From Nissolia schottii (Eukaryota; Streptophyta; Magnoliopsida; Fabales; Fabaceae): a stretch of DNA of 64,000 nt. The stretch is from the NCBI GenBank assembly GCA_003254905.1, contig QANU01097546.1:86922-150921 (forward strand). The letters run 5' to 3'. Below the pieces are notes generated by a model. That model had not been told where the DNA came from, did no database searches, and saw only the letters and a program-made list of their open reading frames with translations. The position numbers and the translations under genes were made by a program. Shown piece after piece: positions 33,801-45,144 of this stretch (the stretch's first letter is position 1; each line of letters opens with the position of its first letter).

Positions 33801-35512
33801 GAATTGATGCACTCTGGGGACAGCAATTGACACCAATGTCCAGATGAAAAAATTGCCAAAAGATTAAAGAAAAATCAGTTTTCTTTGGCTATTGACAAAA
33901 TCATCTGGCTAACAATAAAGTCATGTGCGACAAAAATAACAATAAAGTCATGTGTGACAAAAATTTAAAAAATAATAATAAGTGCGTGTAAGAATCCAAC
34001 CTTTGCTAGCAGAGAACGAGAGAAAACTTTACTATCTGCACGTTGAGCATTGCATAACCATATTGTTTCACCAATTTCTAGTGCTCTTCCAGGCAAACTG
34101 TCACAAGGGAGAGAAACGATACACCGAAACATATAATAAAAATGTATATATAAACTACAAGGAAACTTTGGCTTAAAGGAACTTTCTTAATAATAATAAA
34201 CAAAAGTTTAGGTTGAGGGGAAATCTTGTTCCAATTGAGGGTTTGGACATGTTTCTAGGCTGATCGAACACTTACAGAAGTACTTACAAATCACTCAGCA
34301 ACAAGGAAACTTTGGCAGAAAGGAATTAACTAAAGTAAAGGAACTTTCTTTTTTGGTAAAAAAAAGTTTAGGTCGAGGGGAAGTCTTGTTGCAGTCTTGG
34401 GTTTTTAGACATGTTACGTCGAACGCCTACGGAAGTACTTACAAATCATCCATCAATAGGGGAACTTTGGCGGAAAGAAATGAACTAAAATAAAGTTTTA
34501 CTACGTTGATAGATTATTCTAGCATGTTTCAGAAACTGGTTAATTACAATAATACATTCTCAGAAAGCTTTTGATTATAAGTAGGAATGCTGAACCCAAA
34601 ATAAGCTAATCCAAACACACGCATAAAAAAGAGAGCATGGTGTATACCTTTGGTTAGGGTAGAACACAAAGGACATGCAAACCAAGTAATACCATTCTGA
34701 ATCTGAGAGGTCCTCTGGGGACAATGCAGCAGAAGGCCTCTTGGTTTGAGGGTCAGATTCACCTACCAGTAGGAACTTGTAGAGCTCCTTCAGCTGCTCA
34801 CTCCTCTGAAGCCCTACTTTGTCAGCCTTGCTGATCTCCATTGTTTGCACTGTCTTCCTTGTCTTGATGTCCCCATTGTAGTATCCATCCCTCCATTCCA
34901 GAACTCTTGATTTATGTCAACATCATCATCACATTGATGAATGATGATTTCACATTAACATAAGGTATAAGTTGCAGAGAATATAACAAGCAAAGAAGCA
35001 GGCTGCAGGCCTATTTTTTCATTCACATAATGCAAAAAAAAATGTTTCCAATTTACATTATGTTTTTAGCTCTAAAATGAGAGGAACAAAATTTTGCAAT
35101 CACTTTACATTGTTTCCTTTTTTAGCTCAAGATTATTTTTCTTTTTCTTTTTCTTTTTTTGAAATCTATTTATGAAAGGCATGATAAAAAAAAGTGAAAA
35201 AGAGAAAAATTCCCATCCGATATGGTAAAATGATATAACATCACATCTTTCTATTTTTGTTGCATAAGAAAAGAAAAAGAAAAAAACAGTGAAAGTCTCA
35301 AAAAGTTTTTCGTACAAAGACACTTCATCAAACACATGGTGTTCATTTAAACAAAGATTATTCAAAACATCAAAAAGGGTATGCTTTTTTTTCTTCTTCT
35401 TTTTCTTCCCTCACCCTTCTTGGCTAGTTGAAGGAGCCCAGAAAATCCCATAGCTCCATTGAACACTTCTAACTGCAACAGCTAGCTGTGTACTCAAGTT
35501 CTTCTTCTGCAT
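30842..35512 (-). CDS. bHLH transcription factor, GL3/EGL3 type (subgroup IIIf)
   Basis: A MYC-like regulator that in other plants acts with R2R3-MYB and WD40 partners in flavonoid and epidermal-cell programmes. Exons on minus: 35512-35415, 34905-34648, 34097-34001, 33813-33799 (15 nt), 33534-33478, 33366-32533, 31921-31472, 30913-30842. All phases agree; 626 aa. The N-terminal bHLH-MYC_N domain is intact (LAVAVRSVQWSYGIFWA, GYYNGDIKTRKTVQTMEISK, ALSPEDLSDSEWYYLVCMSF, LPGRALEIGETIWLCNAQ, DSKVFSRSLLAKSASIQTVV, GGVIEIGTTELVQEDPNL). An acidic middle follows, then MLKKILFTVPLMH. Helix 2 is good (ISILGDTIKYLKELETRVEE), but the basic region is eroded: NASSDKIREAENF with no H-E-R pattern. The C-terminal ACT-like domain (LDVKVNMKEHEVLIEMKCPY ... 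GVLKLTLKSK) ends in VSGNI. Two short upstream ORFs precede the ATG. GL3/EGL3 rather than TT8 is judged from the N-domain wording. Confidence 0.92.
31994..32278. mobile_element. Stowaway-like MITE in bHLH intron 6
   Basis: The left end is CTCCCTTCGTTTCAAATTAA and the right end, in reverse complement, ATCTCTTTGTTTCAATTTAA. TA dinucleotides lie at 31992-31993 and 32279-32280. The 285-bp size, TA target and CTCCCTCCGTTTC-type ends are the Stowaway (Tc1/mariner) hallmarks. No coding capacity. Confidence 0.85.
34159..34497. repeat. Tandem duplication of ~150 bp in bHLH intron 2
   Basis: GGAAACTTTGGCTTAAAGGA (34159), GGAAACTTTGGCAGAAAGGA (34307) and GGAACTTTGGCGGAAAGAAA (34462) mark the unit starts. 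Between them, AAGTTTAGGTTGAGGGGAAA and AAGTTTAGGTCGAGGGGAAG, and later GAAGTACTTACAAATCA, recur in order. Two full units and a partial third, diverged by several percent. Confidence 0.8.
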
Positions 35513-35531
35513 CTTCTTCTTCTTCTTCTTC

Positions 35532-35582
35532 TCATGCTTTCGACTCAGAAGCCATTAACTTTAAAGTGCCATCAAAGCAAAC
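35532..35582 (-). promoter_or_regulatory. 5' leader of the bHLH gene with two short upstream ORFs
   Basis: On minus, a leader exon starts after the acceptor CTTGCAG (exon from 35582). It holds ATGGCACTTTAA (35572-35561, peptide MAL) and ATGGCTTCTGAG...TGA (35555-35532, peptide MASESKA), then a GAA/GAAG-rich stretch up to the main ATG at 35512. The second ORF ends 19 bases before the main start. Such arrangements can lower translation. Whether the transcript starts far enough upstream to include them is inferred from the acceptor site. Confidence 0.5.
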
Positions 35583-35826
35583 CTGCAAGATAGTGTCACA
35601 CTTTTCAGTTCATGTTATGATTACTTTCACATTTTGGTCATAAAGAACAAAAACAGAAAACTGTACTATTATCATCTATTGTTTTATCATCTTGTGGATA
35701 TCATTTAAAACACTTGAACAAAACAAGAAGAATTACATGTGAATTAACTAGTGGTTTTAGTTGTTTTTTTTTTTTTTTTTGTTATATGCTATGAGAAAAA
35801 TCAAAAATGTTTTTTGAACATCACTC
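35583..35826. other. Probable leader intron/promoter side of the bHLH gene
   Basis: AT-rich with a T17 run at 35764. The donor of the leader intron and the promoter would lie here or farther right, where the Mutator-like element starts. This suggests the element sits very near the promoter. Nothing coding. Confidence 0.4.
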
Positions 35827-36059
35827 ACATACATGGAATTTTTTTTAAAAAAAAATGATCCAGCAACATTAAAAAACTAAAATCTAGATTAAAATCAAAA
35901 TTTACAAATGTATGGCTGTGTAACTTGACATCGGTACACTGTTCACCAATTTCAAGATTTTTTATAATTTTTGAAAGAAAAAAAATTAAATGCAAAGGTG
36001 TAGGTTGTTTTTCTTGAAATTGGTACACTCTTATTTGTAACAAGTACAGTAATTGGGTT

Positions 36060-37891
36060 CATTCGAAGTACTTGGGTTTGCTTCATAATTTAAACGCGAT
36101 CGGGTTATATAGCTGGGGTCAACTATATTGGTTGTACTTGATAGGTCATTATGTCATGCTACACGCGTCATGTGCGGGAATCTATGGTAGTATGGTCTCC
36201 TCCAGACGTAAGCATTTTATAGATTTCTGGTACTTGTTCCCACGCCACATGCCCAAGACCATTTCCCATTTCCCCTTGCATTGCAGTAAAAAAAATTTGT
36301 GTATTGAATTTTAATAACCGAATAATTTTTCATTTGTTGCTTTGTATAATATAATAATTTTTTATTTGTTAATTTAAATAATGTAAAAAAATTTAGATGG
36401 TCAGCATATGCATATACTCGTCGTGGCCAACACAATACGCTCTTAGAAATGAGAAACCTCATTAAACATATGCGCCCAGATGAGGTATGAATTAATTAAA
36501 ATATTGTGTATGTTTTATATTACGCATTGATAATATTTGTATTTAAATTATTCTTTTTATATAATTTATTTGGCAACAGTATCTGAATCCAGCAATTAAT
36601 GCAGGCATTCTGGTAGCAGTAAAGAGAAACATATGTGACCAGTAGTTTGCTCGCTTGTTTGCTTTGAGACAGTCGAGTGGCATGCAGCTGACCAGGTTAT
36701 GCGACAATTTGGTTAGTGCAGACGTTGCCTATTGGACCTAGTAGTAGTGTTATGGGGAATGCTTATGATTGGGATTTGAGGGGGACTTAACAGGCCTATC
36801 ATTGATTAATTGGATGCAAAGGCATGATCAATAGATTCAGTTGTGGCTGAATCGCGTTCCACTTGTTGGTTAACAACTTATTTCTTACAGACCTTCGAAG
36901 GAGTATTGACATTGGTACAGGAACAATGGCTGACGATTTTTTATATGGGAATATCACATTGACAATTTGCCTGAGGTTTGGCAGACATATTTTCTCTCGC
37001 CTCCTCATGGTCACGCGGCCCCACCCTGAGATTTCTTTAGCCATAGGCCTCCACAAAATGTCTTTAGCCATGCCCCACCGCAGAATTTCTTTGGTCATGC
37101 CTCACCTCATGTGCCGCCCATGCCACAATTCTTTGGCCATGCTGTCCCGCAAGATTTATTCATTCCTCTGCCCTAGTCACCACCTCAACAAGTTTATATC
37201 TCGAAGCTGACTACCTTTTACCATTGTTTCAATACTCATGTTTCAAATTGGTTAGGCAAATAATATGGTGATATATCGTTGTCAGCTATGGAACAATAGC
37301 TGCAACAAATCGATGAGAACTTTGAGTTGTTCGCACCTGGGTCCTCGTTGTCTTACTGTCCTCATCCTAAATCTCATCTTGAACCTCTGTATAGACGTTC
37401 ATTTGAGGTAGGATCTTCGCACGCTGGTGCAGGATCTTCTCGACCACAGGCATCTGGTAGAAGGTTATTTCATGTAAGATCTTCTTCAAGATCTGTTGAG
37501 CCTCATCAACGATCCCCGAGAAGATCTATTGACGTCCGTAGAGGTTGTTTTGAGCCCTCAGCTCACACGTGACCTTTTGATCTGAACGAGCAACCTTAAG
37601 AGGATGTGGATATGGTACACCATTGAGAAACGAGCGAGTGATGTCAACTCCTACACCATTATCACCTAGCAGTGATCAAAGGTGGAACATATTGACAAAT
37701 ATGGTGAGGTTTGTGCAGAGAGAGAGAAACGAGCATTATTGAACCACTCTACCAATAGAGATGGACGCCCCACAATGGGTGAAGGTCAAATGCATGCACC
37801 TTCGAGATATGAACTTCGAGACCGAGAGGCGATAAGGATACCTGATAGATACACGTCATCAAAGACTACGACAGAAGCTGATACAGATTAG
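36060..37891 (+). pseudogene. Plant mobile domain (PMD, MAIN-like) pseudogene
   Basis: Frames must be switched and stops ignored, but the PMD order is clear: YSWGS-like block (~36100), then, after an intron-like stretch, RWSAYAYTRRGQHNTLLEMR and NLIKHMRPDE (36395-36475), QYLNPAINAGILVAVKRNIC (36580-36640), and VEWHAADQVMRQFGLVQTLP (36670-36740, the 'D-R-V-x-R-Q-F-G-L' hallmark). The tail encodes repeated FFGHA/P-rich units (~37020-37180) and ends with an acidic-basic region up to a stop at 37891. Several in-frame stops and shifts make it non-functional. PMD proteins occur as host genes (MAIN family) and as passengers of transposons; its position inside a MULE makes it a passenger. No sequence is reconstructed here. 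Confidence 0.75.
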
Positions 37892-38204
37892 ATATTATTG
37901 TAATATATTTAGTCATGTATTGAATTTCGATTAGATATTTAATTCTAATATAATATATCTAATTCAATCTTGTATTAAAGTTTGAATAAACACTTGTTTG
38001 ATTAAACACTTGTCTACCAAAATTACATGAATTTAACAAGTCTACATCAATGACTTGGACCTACATCAGTGTGTGGGTACTGAGTACTAGTGTGGTTCGA
38101 ACCCTAACAAAGGGCACAACGTCTTGAATCCATTTAATTGCAGTAACGAGTTGATTTAGGCCTTCTTGATTTATTACGCTTTAAACTTAGGTCTGAAATA
38201 ATTA

Positions 38205-40935
38205 ACGAACCACCCTGGAATTGCGACCACGTTGATTTGTGATTGATGACGATAAATTCATTGGCATATGCTTTACAAAGGTTGTCCATGTTGTATACTT
38301 TACCAACGTAAGCTCTCCAATCAAAATCAGCACTGTTACAAGATACAATGACATGAAAGCATGGGAACTTATATCACTGAAAAGCACCAAAGTCACAGTA
38401 CTTTGTCCTTAGATCAACATTGTAATTATTCCCTGACGATAAATTCTTGCACTAAAATAATTTATTTACTCTAGAAAAATTAAACGCTTGCATCCATAAG
38501 TGTGAATGCACACGACATTAAATGAGTGTATATCAAACATTAGGATGAAATTCTATATTGCGATAATTACCTGCAATGACCCGGCTTTTGGGATCATTTC
38601 TTTGAGTATTTTTGTGAGATAATTAGAGCATTCATACCCCACATTTCTTTGAGCATGTGCATTCCTTCCGTGCTCAACAAACAAAGCAGTCATATTAAAA
38701 TATGTCTCTTGAACCAATGCCATAATGGGAAAATTGCGAGCCTCCAAAAACTTAGAGTTCAACCACTCGGCCAAGTTGGTTGTCATATGAGAACAATGAC
38801 GCCCACCATCAAATGCACAAATCCACTTTTCTATCAGAATAGCATCTATCCAAGCCATGTAATCTTCGTTGTGTTGGTGTAGTCTTTCGTATCGAGAGTT
38901 GTATTGCTTTATTGTGCTCGAACAACCTGCCCATTTGTTAACAATCAAGTTGGTATGAAATAAAGCAGTAAATAACAATTCGCAAATATAACTAAAAGCA
39001 CACACAAGCGTAACTTACCAATACCCTTGACTAGTTTTTCCATGAAATTGACCTTGAAATGCTTGGTGAAATTTAGTGCAGTGTGTCTAATGCAGTAGAG
39101 GTGGTAGATCCGGTGACCATCCATTCGTTGTATTGTTGACTTTATTGACTTGTGGCGATTAGATATCAACCTAATTTCTCCTACTACTTGTGGAAGCACT
39201 CCACAGACCCTAGTTATGAAAAAATGTCATGCATTTGTTGTTTCACCCTCAACAATTGCAAAAGCAATGGACAATATATTCTAATTGTCATCTTGTGTGG
39301 ATGTCATCAATAAAACACCCTAGTATTATCCACACAAGTGTGTTCCATCAACCTGGATCATTGGTTTTCAGTACCTGAATGCCTTAATGCAAGGCACGAA
39401 ACTCTAAAACGCATGTCGAAAAATTTCAACGCTTGTCTGCAACAATCTATCAACATTGTAAGCATCGACAGTATCCATTTCAACTGCGCATGAATCACTA
39501 AAATGCTTCAATGTAAGCAACCAATACGGCAACTCATTTTATGATTCTTCCCAATTGTCGTCCACTAGTGCAATTGTTTTTTTATTTTGCCTTTCTGTAT
39601 GAAGGCCAATGTCCTTGGCAGTCCATAACATTTGCTTGAATAGCTTTTATTGACATTTTTGGCGTTGTCCTTATCTAGATCAAAATCATTCCATCAATGT
39701 TGTCTGAAGTTAGCTTTGAGTGCTCTTAGGTAAGTGTTGATGCAACACAACTATGACAACCATTGTACTTAGTAACTTCCCAAAAGTATATGTTATTTTT
39801 CAGTGTTGCCCTAATAAGCCATTGACACCCATTGCCAAAGTATTTGCATTTGCAATAGTATGTCATCGATTCTAACTCATTCACTTTATAATCCGCCCCA
39901 GTACGGATGCAATGGTTTACAACAGCTACTTTGACTGCATCTATACGACTGAAAGTTCTACCTTTGTAGAGATCATTTGTTGCACCATTATCATTTCACA
40001 TGTCTCCAAAATTCGTTGCACGCATACCATCAGCATCAAAGGTGCGTAGGATAGGTGATGGACCATGTGATTGTTCATCATCTTCATTATCTGTAATTTT
40101 TAATGTCCACAAACACATAATTAATTATAGAATAAATTTAATAACCAAGTAAATTTAATAAAATATTAAAATTTAAATCTTATTAGTTAACAGAGATTTT
40201 TTTTTTATACATACAAGATCCTCTACACGAGGCGAATGTAGAGCATATTTTTTCATCTATGTTAATTTTAAGATAGTTATAGAATTATAAATCAAAAATT
40301 AATTATTTTCATAAATACATTAATTATGAATTTATTCTAATGATCTGAATAATTAAATAAAAATTAAGAGATAATTTTAATAACCTGATCTCTTATTAGT
40401 TAACAGAGATTGCTTTTTTTTCTGATAGACAAGATCCTCTACACGAGGCGAACGTAGAGTATACTTTTCCATCTCTGTTAGTTTTAAATTAATTATTATC
40501 ATAAAAAATAATAATTAACAGTACTTGAATTGTCATCAGTTCCACTGTCTTCAGACATATCACTTTCCTGCTCACACCAACCGGCATCATCATCTTCATT
40601 TGCAAACATCTTATCGTCTGATAGTAATGTTGGTCCAACGTTATCCTGGGTCACTAGATTTGAACTCAAACTACATTCATTATCAAAATTAGGAACAACC
40701 TCCCCAAAGTTGACAAACAATTCAATGACAGTGAGACTTGCCTTATAAGTCTCATATAAATAAAAATGTGTTGCACTTGGAGGCCATTCGATATCGTAAT
40801 ATGACGATATTTAACAACTCCATTAATAAAAGACACAGGAGCCTTATATCTAATGCTCTCAACATGTTGAAGGATTTTTTACCACTTTCGTTGTTAATAT
40901 ATATCCTTCTTTACAGCTTTCAGATCATCAAGGGA
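38205..40935 (-). pseudogene. MULE transposase pseudogene (main part)
   Basis: On minus, in order: an N-terminal block with SLDDLKAVKKDIY, YKAPVSFINGVVKYRHITIS and VIELFVNFGEVVPNFDNE (~40935-40680), an acidic segment (SDMSEDSGTDDNSS), a diverged middle (40480-39200), and the MULE domain: GEIRLISNRHKSIKSTIQRM, HRIYHLYCIRHTALNFTKHF (~39180-39040), EKWICAFDGGRHCSHMTTNL and AEWLNSKFLEARNFPIMALV (~38835-38720). A SWIM-like zinc finger near 38400-38210 (YCDFGAFQ, stop, then YKFPCFHVIVSC, AYANEFIVINH) has lost one Cys and gained a stop. Stops and frameshifts break the frame repeatedly. Autonomous transposition would need an intact copy elsewhere. Confidence 0.8.
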
Positions 40936-42500
40936 TCCAATTGCAGTATAGTCGGGTATAGTCATATCCACAGGGAGTTGCAAAAATACCGTTCTTGAGT
41001 TTGTTAATTAAACAATAAAGTGAAGGATTGATTAATTGATATTTAGATAAATAGATAAATAACATAAAAGATAAATAGGCAACAAATCAGAGGTAGATCC
41101 GGAAGCTTGTTGGGAATTGAAACCTATTATAGTTCCATGTATTCATGACTTAATACATTAGAATTATCATTTCATTGATTCCTCGCCACTAGTTCTTAAC
41201 TTGTTCATCTCTTTTGAACATGAAAAGATCATCAAGTTTCCTTTATTATGCTGTCACTTTCGTGCACAAACTTAACAAAGTAGACCAACGTTATTCCAGA
41301 TGTTAAAACGACTGATAACCCTAACTCTATTTCTAGCAAGTAGGTTTACCAGATGAATTGATATAGTTCCCACTTATGATGCCGCTGTCACGCGCAACCA
41401 TGCAGTTTGAAATCATGCTTTAGGTAGCTAAGCTAAAACAAGCATTAAGCGTAAAATCATTCAAGCAAATCATAGAAAGTGATAGATTCATAATGCAAAA
41501 GTTACATGGATACAATCATACTACAATATTCATCAAAATCCCAATAACAAGAGGATTAGAAATCCATCTTACAAGAGATAATCTCAGAGGCAAGGTGATG
41601 GACGCTTACCATGACACGTTCTCACGCTGTCATGACAACGACCGCCGTGCTTCCTTGATCACTTTTGGATCCTTCACGGGCCTCCTCTTTGTTGCTAAAC
41701 TAAACTAAGATTTGAAGTACAAAAGGAAATGGAAAGGAATGAATTATGAATGAAAGATGGATGCCCTTTGAAGAGTGCCTCGACCTTCTATTCATAGGCA
41801 GAATTTGGGGTCACCGCTCAGCAGGTTGGTTCAACCGCTCAGCGAGATAATGATGACCTCGCTGGGCGAACTGATTTCTTCATTGAGCGGTGTCAGGTCA
41901 ATTGGCGAGGCGGCTGCAGGTCTCTGGTGGTAACAGCCTGTGGCGGCCACAAGTGGTGGTTTCGCTGAGCGGCATGGTGAGCTCGCTGAGCGGTTCGGTC
42001 TAGGCGAGTGGCTGATTTTCTGACAGATTCCCTGCGACGACAGGTTGGTGGCGGCGGGGCTTAGCTGGCACAATAAATGCGGCGGCTACAAGTGGCATGG
42101 CAGATACAACCGCTGAGCGGCCGGTGCTGTCCGCTTAGCGGTTCAGAGCAGGGCGGCTCTCATATGGCTGCAAGCTGTCAGGGCGGCTGCAGGCTTTTGC
42201 AGGGCGGCGTCAGGCTTTTTCAGGGCGGCGCCAGGTTGGCCTCATAAATGTGGCGGCTGGGTACTATCGCTCAGTGGGTTGATGTTGTCCCCTGAACGAT
42301 TTATCTTTAGACGCTGAGCGGAATTGTAGTACTGCTGAGCGGTACTTCTCTATACTTGTCCTATTTTTGGTTCTTCCGCCCCCTTTGGTCTCCGCTTCAT
42401 TCTTTGTGGGATTTCTCTTAGATCTTGTGTTTCCAATGTGCTTGTATCCATCTTTAGAATATTTTTATAAATCCTACAAAAGTGGGGAATTTAGTCAGAT
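40936..42500. mobile_element. Foreign insertion in the MULE transposase, class unknown
   Basis: A ~1.6-kb stretch unlike its surroundings separates two parts of the MULE N-terminal region. It begins about GCAGTATAGTCGGGTATAGT followed by CATATCCACAGGGAG, has a mid-part without coding signal, and a GC-rich section (41790-42340) with at least ten copies of CGCTGAGCGG or its complement in both orientations, plus repeats of CAGGGCGGC and GGCGGCTGCAGG. Ends and target duplication could not be fixed. It could be a non-autonomous LTR or rolling-circle derivative; I cannot decide. Confidence 0.45.
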
Positions 42501-42760
42501 AATTCTTTTAAAACAGTTGCCATTTTACTGGTTGAATTTGCGTAAATATGACACTTAACACAACACTCTGATTAAAATGAGAACAAATTGCACAATGCAA
42601 ATCAAAGAACGACATAGAAGGCCAAATTATAAAAAACTCTACATCATTATCACTAACAAACTCAACTCCTTCACCATCAAATTTTTATACCGAACCATTA
42701 TAAAAAAATAAAAGTGGCAATATATTTCCTACTCATTTTTTTCCTTAAAAATATAAAACG
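42501..42760 (-). pseudogene. MULE transposase N-terminal segment, separated from the rest
   Basis: On minus: GVEFVSDNDVEFFIIWPSMS, then FFDLHCAICSHFNQS (about 42660-42560), the style of a MULE/PMD-associated N-terminal domain preceding the main block. It has the same strand and order as the main pseudogene, from which it is parted by the 1.6-kb insertion. The residues after HFNQS no longer read like the family. Confidence 0.45.
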
Positions 42761-43289
42761 GATATGGACACTAGAAAAAAAATGGAGAAGAAGAGAAAAT
42801 AGCTGAAGGTGTGTGAAGTGGAGGATATTTGAAGAGAAAATTGTGTGAAGAGAAGTTTATTGAAGGTGTGTTTATGATAGGTAATTGAGTGGATATTTAT
42901 AGCTGAGGGTGGAAGGGTTAGCACGGGGTATTCAAATTTTTGGCATTGTTTATCCCTAAAATTGGCACTGTCAGTACCGATTTCAAGCATTGTCTTACTT
43001 TTCCTGAAATCGGTTTGCAGACCCCTGATTTCAGGTACACTTTTATAATTTTTTTTTCTTCCGAAAACTCTTGATCTCAATACTGCTTGTGCCGATTTTA
43101 GGTAACTACGACCATATGCTTGTAAAATAAAAACCTCAATATATACATGTGTTAACCCCCACATACGTCATGGGACCCACACTCAACTTTATTTTTCTGA
43201 TTTTTCATAAGATCTTAATTTTAACAACTTTGTCGCTAGAAATCAAACCTTTGACCAAATAAATAAAATACCTTTTCCACACCAACTAT
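42761..43289. other. Right end of the Mutator-like element and short spacer
   Basis: GAGA-rich sequence with repeated TGAAGGTGTGTG / TTGAAGGTGTGTTT words (42806, 42861), then the right terminal-repeat region with AATCGG/CCGATT words (42960-43110). An open frame here (42745-43164, minus) is made of terminal-repeat sequence and is not a gene. Confidence 0.5.
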
Positions 43290-43852
43290 CATGGTTATTA
43301 AACTTTCGAGTTAACTCGTAAACTCTTACGAGTTTACTACACAAAACGAGTTAACACTTACGTAAACTCTTTTTTGGTAAACTCATACGAGTTTAAGTAA
43401 ACTCTCGATTCTACTAGCGAGTTTACGAGTTAAAATCTACCTATGAGTTTACGAGTTTACCTCGAAATGTACAAATTTTATAACTTTGTTAGATACTTAC
43501 CTAACTTTGTTTATATTAGATAATATATATTGAGTTTATTTAGCTAATTTCATATATTTATCATAATTGAGCTGTGTTTTATTGAATTATAAAATAATAC
43601 AGATACTGAATAAAGTATGACATAACCACTAAATGTCATGCATTAAGGTGTATTTTATGATATTTCTTTCATTAATTTAATTTAAAGTTAACATTATTCA
43701 ATTTCAATTGTAAATCCAATATTTAATCAAGTTTAGTTCCTAATTATATTGTTTATAACATATTTTTTATGTATGTAAACTCATACGAGTTTACGATTCG
43801 AGTTTGCTGAGACTCCACGAATTTACTTAAACTCTCGAGTTTCACAACATTG
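43290..43852. mobile_element. hAT-like MITE rich in GAGTTTAC palindromes (563 bp)
   Basis: The left end is CATGGTTATTAAACT and the right end in reverse complement CAATGTTGTGAAACT (11 of 15 match). CCAACTAT (43282-43289) and CCATCTAT (43853-43860) flank it, an 8-bp duplication with one mismatch. The first 170 bases and last 80 bases are packed with ACGAGTTTAC / GTAAACTCGT words in both orientations. The terminal CA-rich motif and 8-bp duplication indicate hAT. Confidence 0.8.
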
Positions 43853-45144
43853 CCATCTATGCAGGATTTGTTGTAATGTTGGACTATAACTTTTGTCTAA
43901 AGAATTGTTTTACAAGTGTTTATGTTTAAAAATTAGAGTTTGTTATCATGTGCATAATTTTTGAAGCATTGAGTATGACAATAAAAAATATTTGATTGGA
44001 TTACATCATAACATAGCTATAACTTAAACTCTTGAAATTATAAGCTCAATGGTAGATGGTTGTACAAGATAGATATGAAAACAACTTCTGCTTTAGTTTC
44101 AAGTGAGTGCAGTGTATTTGAAGAAGAAAAAAAAATATGGATGTACATTCAAAAAATTAATACCATGTGTATACATAAACAAAAAAATAAGCATTATTAA
44201 ACACAAAAATAAATAATATTAAACACACACATATTTATATACATATAAAATAAAAAAAATAAATATTATCAAATACGTAAGTGAATAATATTAAACATAT
44301 GTCTGTTTATGTACACATAAATATATGATAATAATATTTGTTTATCTATTTTATAATGTGAATTTCTTTACATAGTATACCCAAAATATTAACTTTTAGG
44401 ATGTACTTACAGTATTTTATTTTATAGGAATGAAGGAATCTCCCTTGTATTTTCTTCTATTTTTGTTATGTGGACACATTATAAAACTGAACCATCGTCA
44501 AGTGTGTACGGTTTTTCTCTGAGCATACAAATGTGTCAATTTCTTTATCATTCATTACCACCCCGAATTTTGATAGTCCAAGAAAAGTACCACACATGTG
44601 TGAAACAATTAAGAGTAATAATATCATAAAATTTGCCTCTTCTTAAATTAATGAATGTAAAGTTTATGAATTTAATTATTATGTATTAATTGTATATTTT
44701 TTTATATTATCATTTAATTAAATCTTATCGTATAAACAAAAATGTTTGACTTTTTTTTATTGTTTTAAAAATATCATGCATGTGTAATAATTTGATTCAA
44801 CACCAAAAAACTTACCCTGTCAAATCATAACAATTTAAGTTGGTATATCTACGGGGTTTTGGACTTTGGAGGATTAAAGATGTGTTTTTTTTGTATTAAG
44901 TATATAATTTTAGATCCCCAATCATCATGTCCTACTACTAGTGGTAAGAAGTGGGTTCTCATATTGTACAGATTTTATTAGTTTTGTACATAAATTATTA
45001 TTATTTTTTCCATTATTACTTGTTCCAGACACATGGCCCCAAGTTTGAATGAAAGCTTTCTGGCTAGTTGCGCCCACTGTAATCCTTTTGTCTTCAGATG
45101 TTTTACTCTCGTGAAGGAAGACAGATTCATAATTTCGTAAAATA

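Larger units (their letters stand above)
35827..43165. mobile_element. Decayed Mutator-like element carrying a PMD gene and a MULE transposase, convergent
   Basis: The outer ends (about 35830-36060 and 42960-43165) are related as inverted repeats. The left end in reverse complement has GTGTACCAATTTCAAG ... GTGTACCGATGTCAAGTTAC; the right end has AGTACCGATTTCAAG ... TGTGCCGATTTTAGGTAAC, both followed by CATA-TTGTAAA words. Inside, a PMD pseudogene runs rightward and a MULE transposase pseudogene leftward, the same convergent plan as maize MuDR. Ends are placed by eye; no 9-bp duplication could be fixed. Confidence 0.65.

Noticed and set aside
36072..37891. PMD region as an intact gene
   Set aside because: Conserved blocks fall in different frames with stops between; splicing cannot remove all of them.
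42745..43164. 139-codon minus-strand frame
   Set aside because: Consists of the right terminal region of the Mutator-like element.
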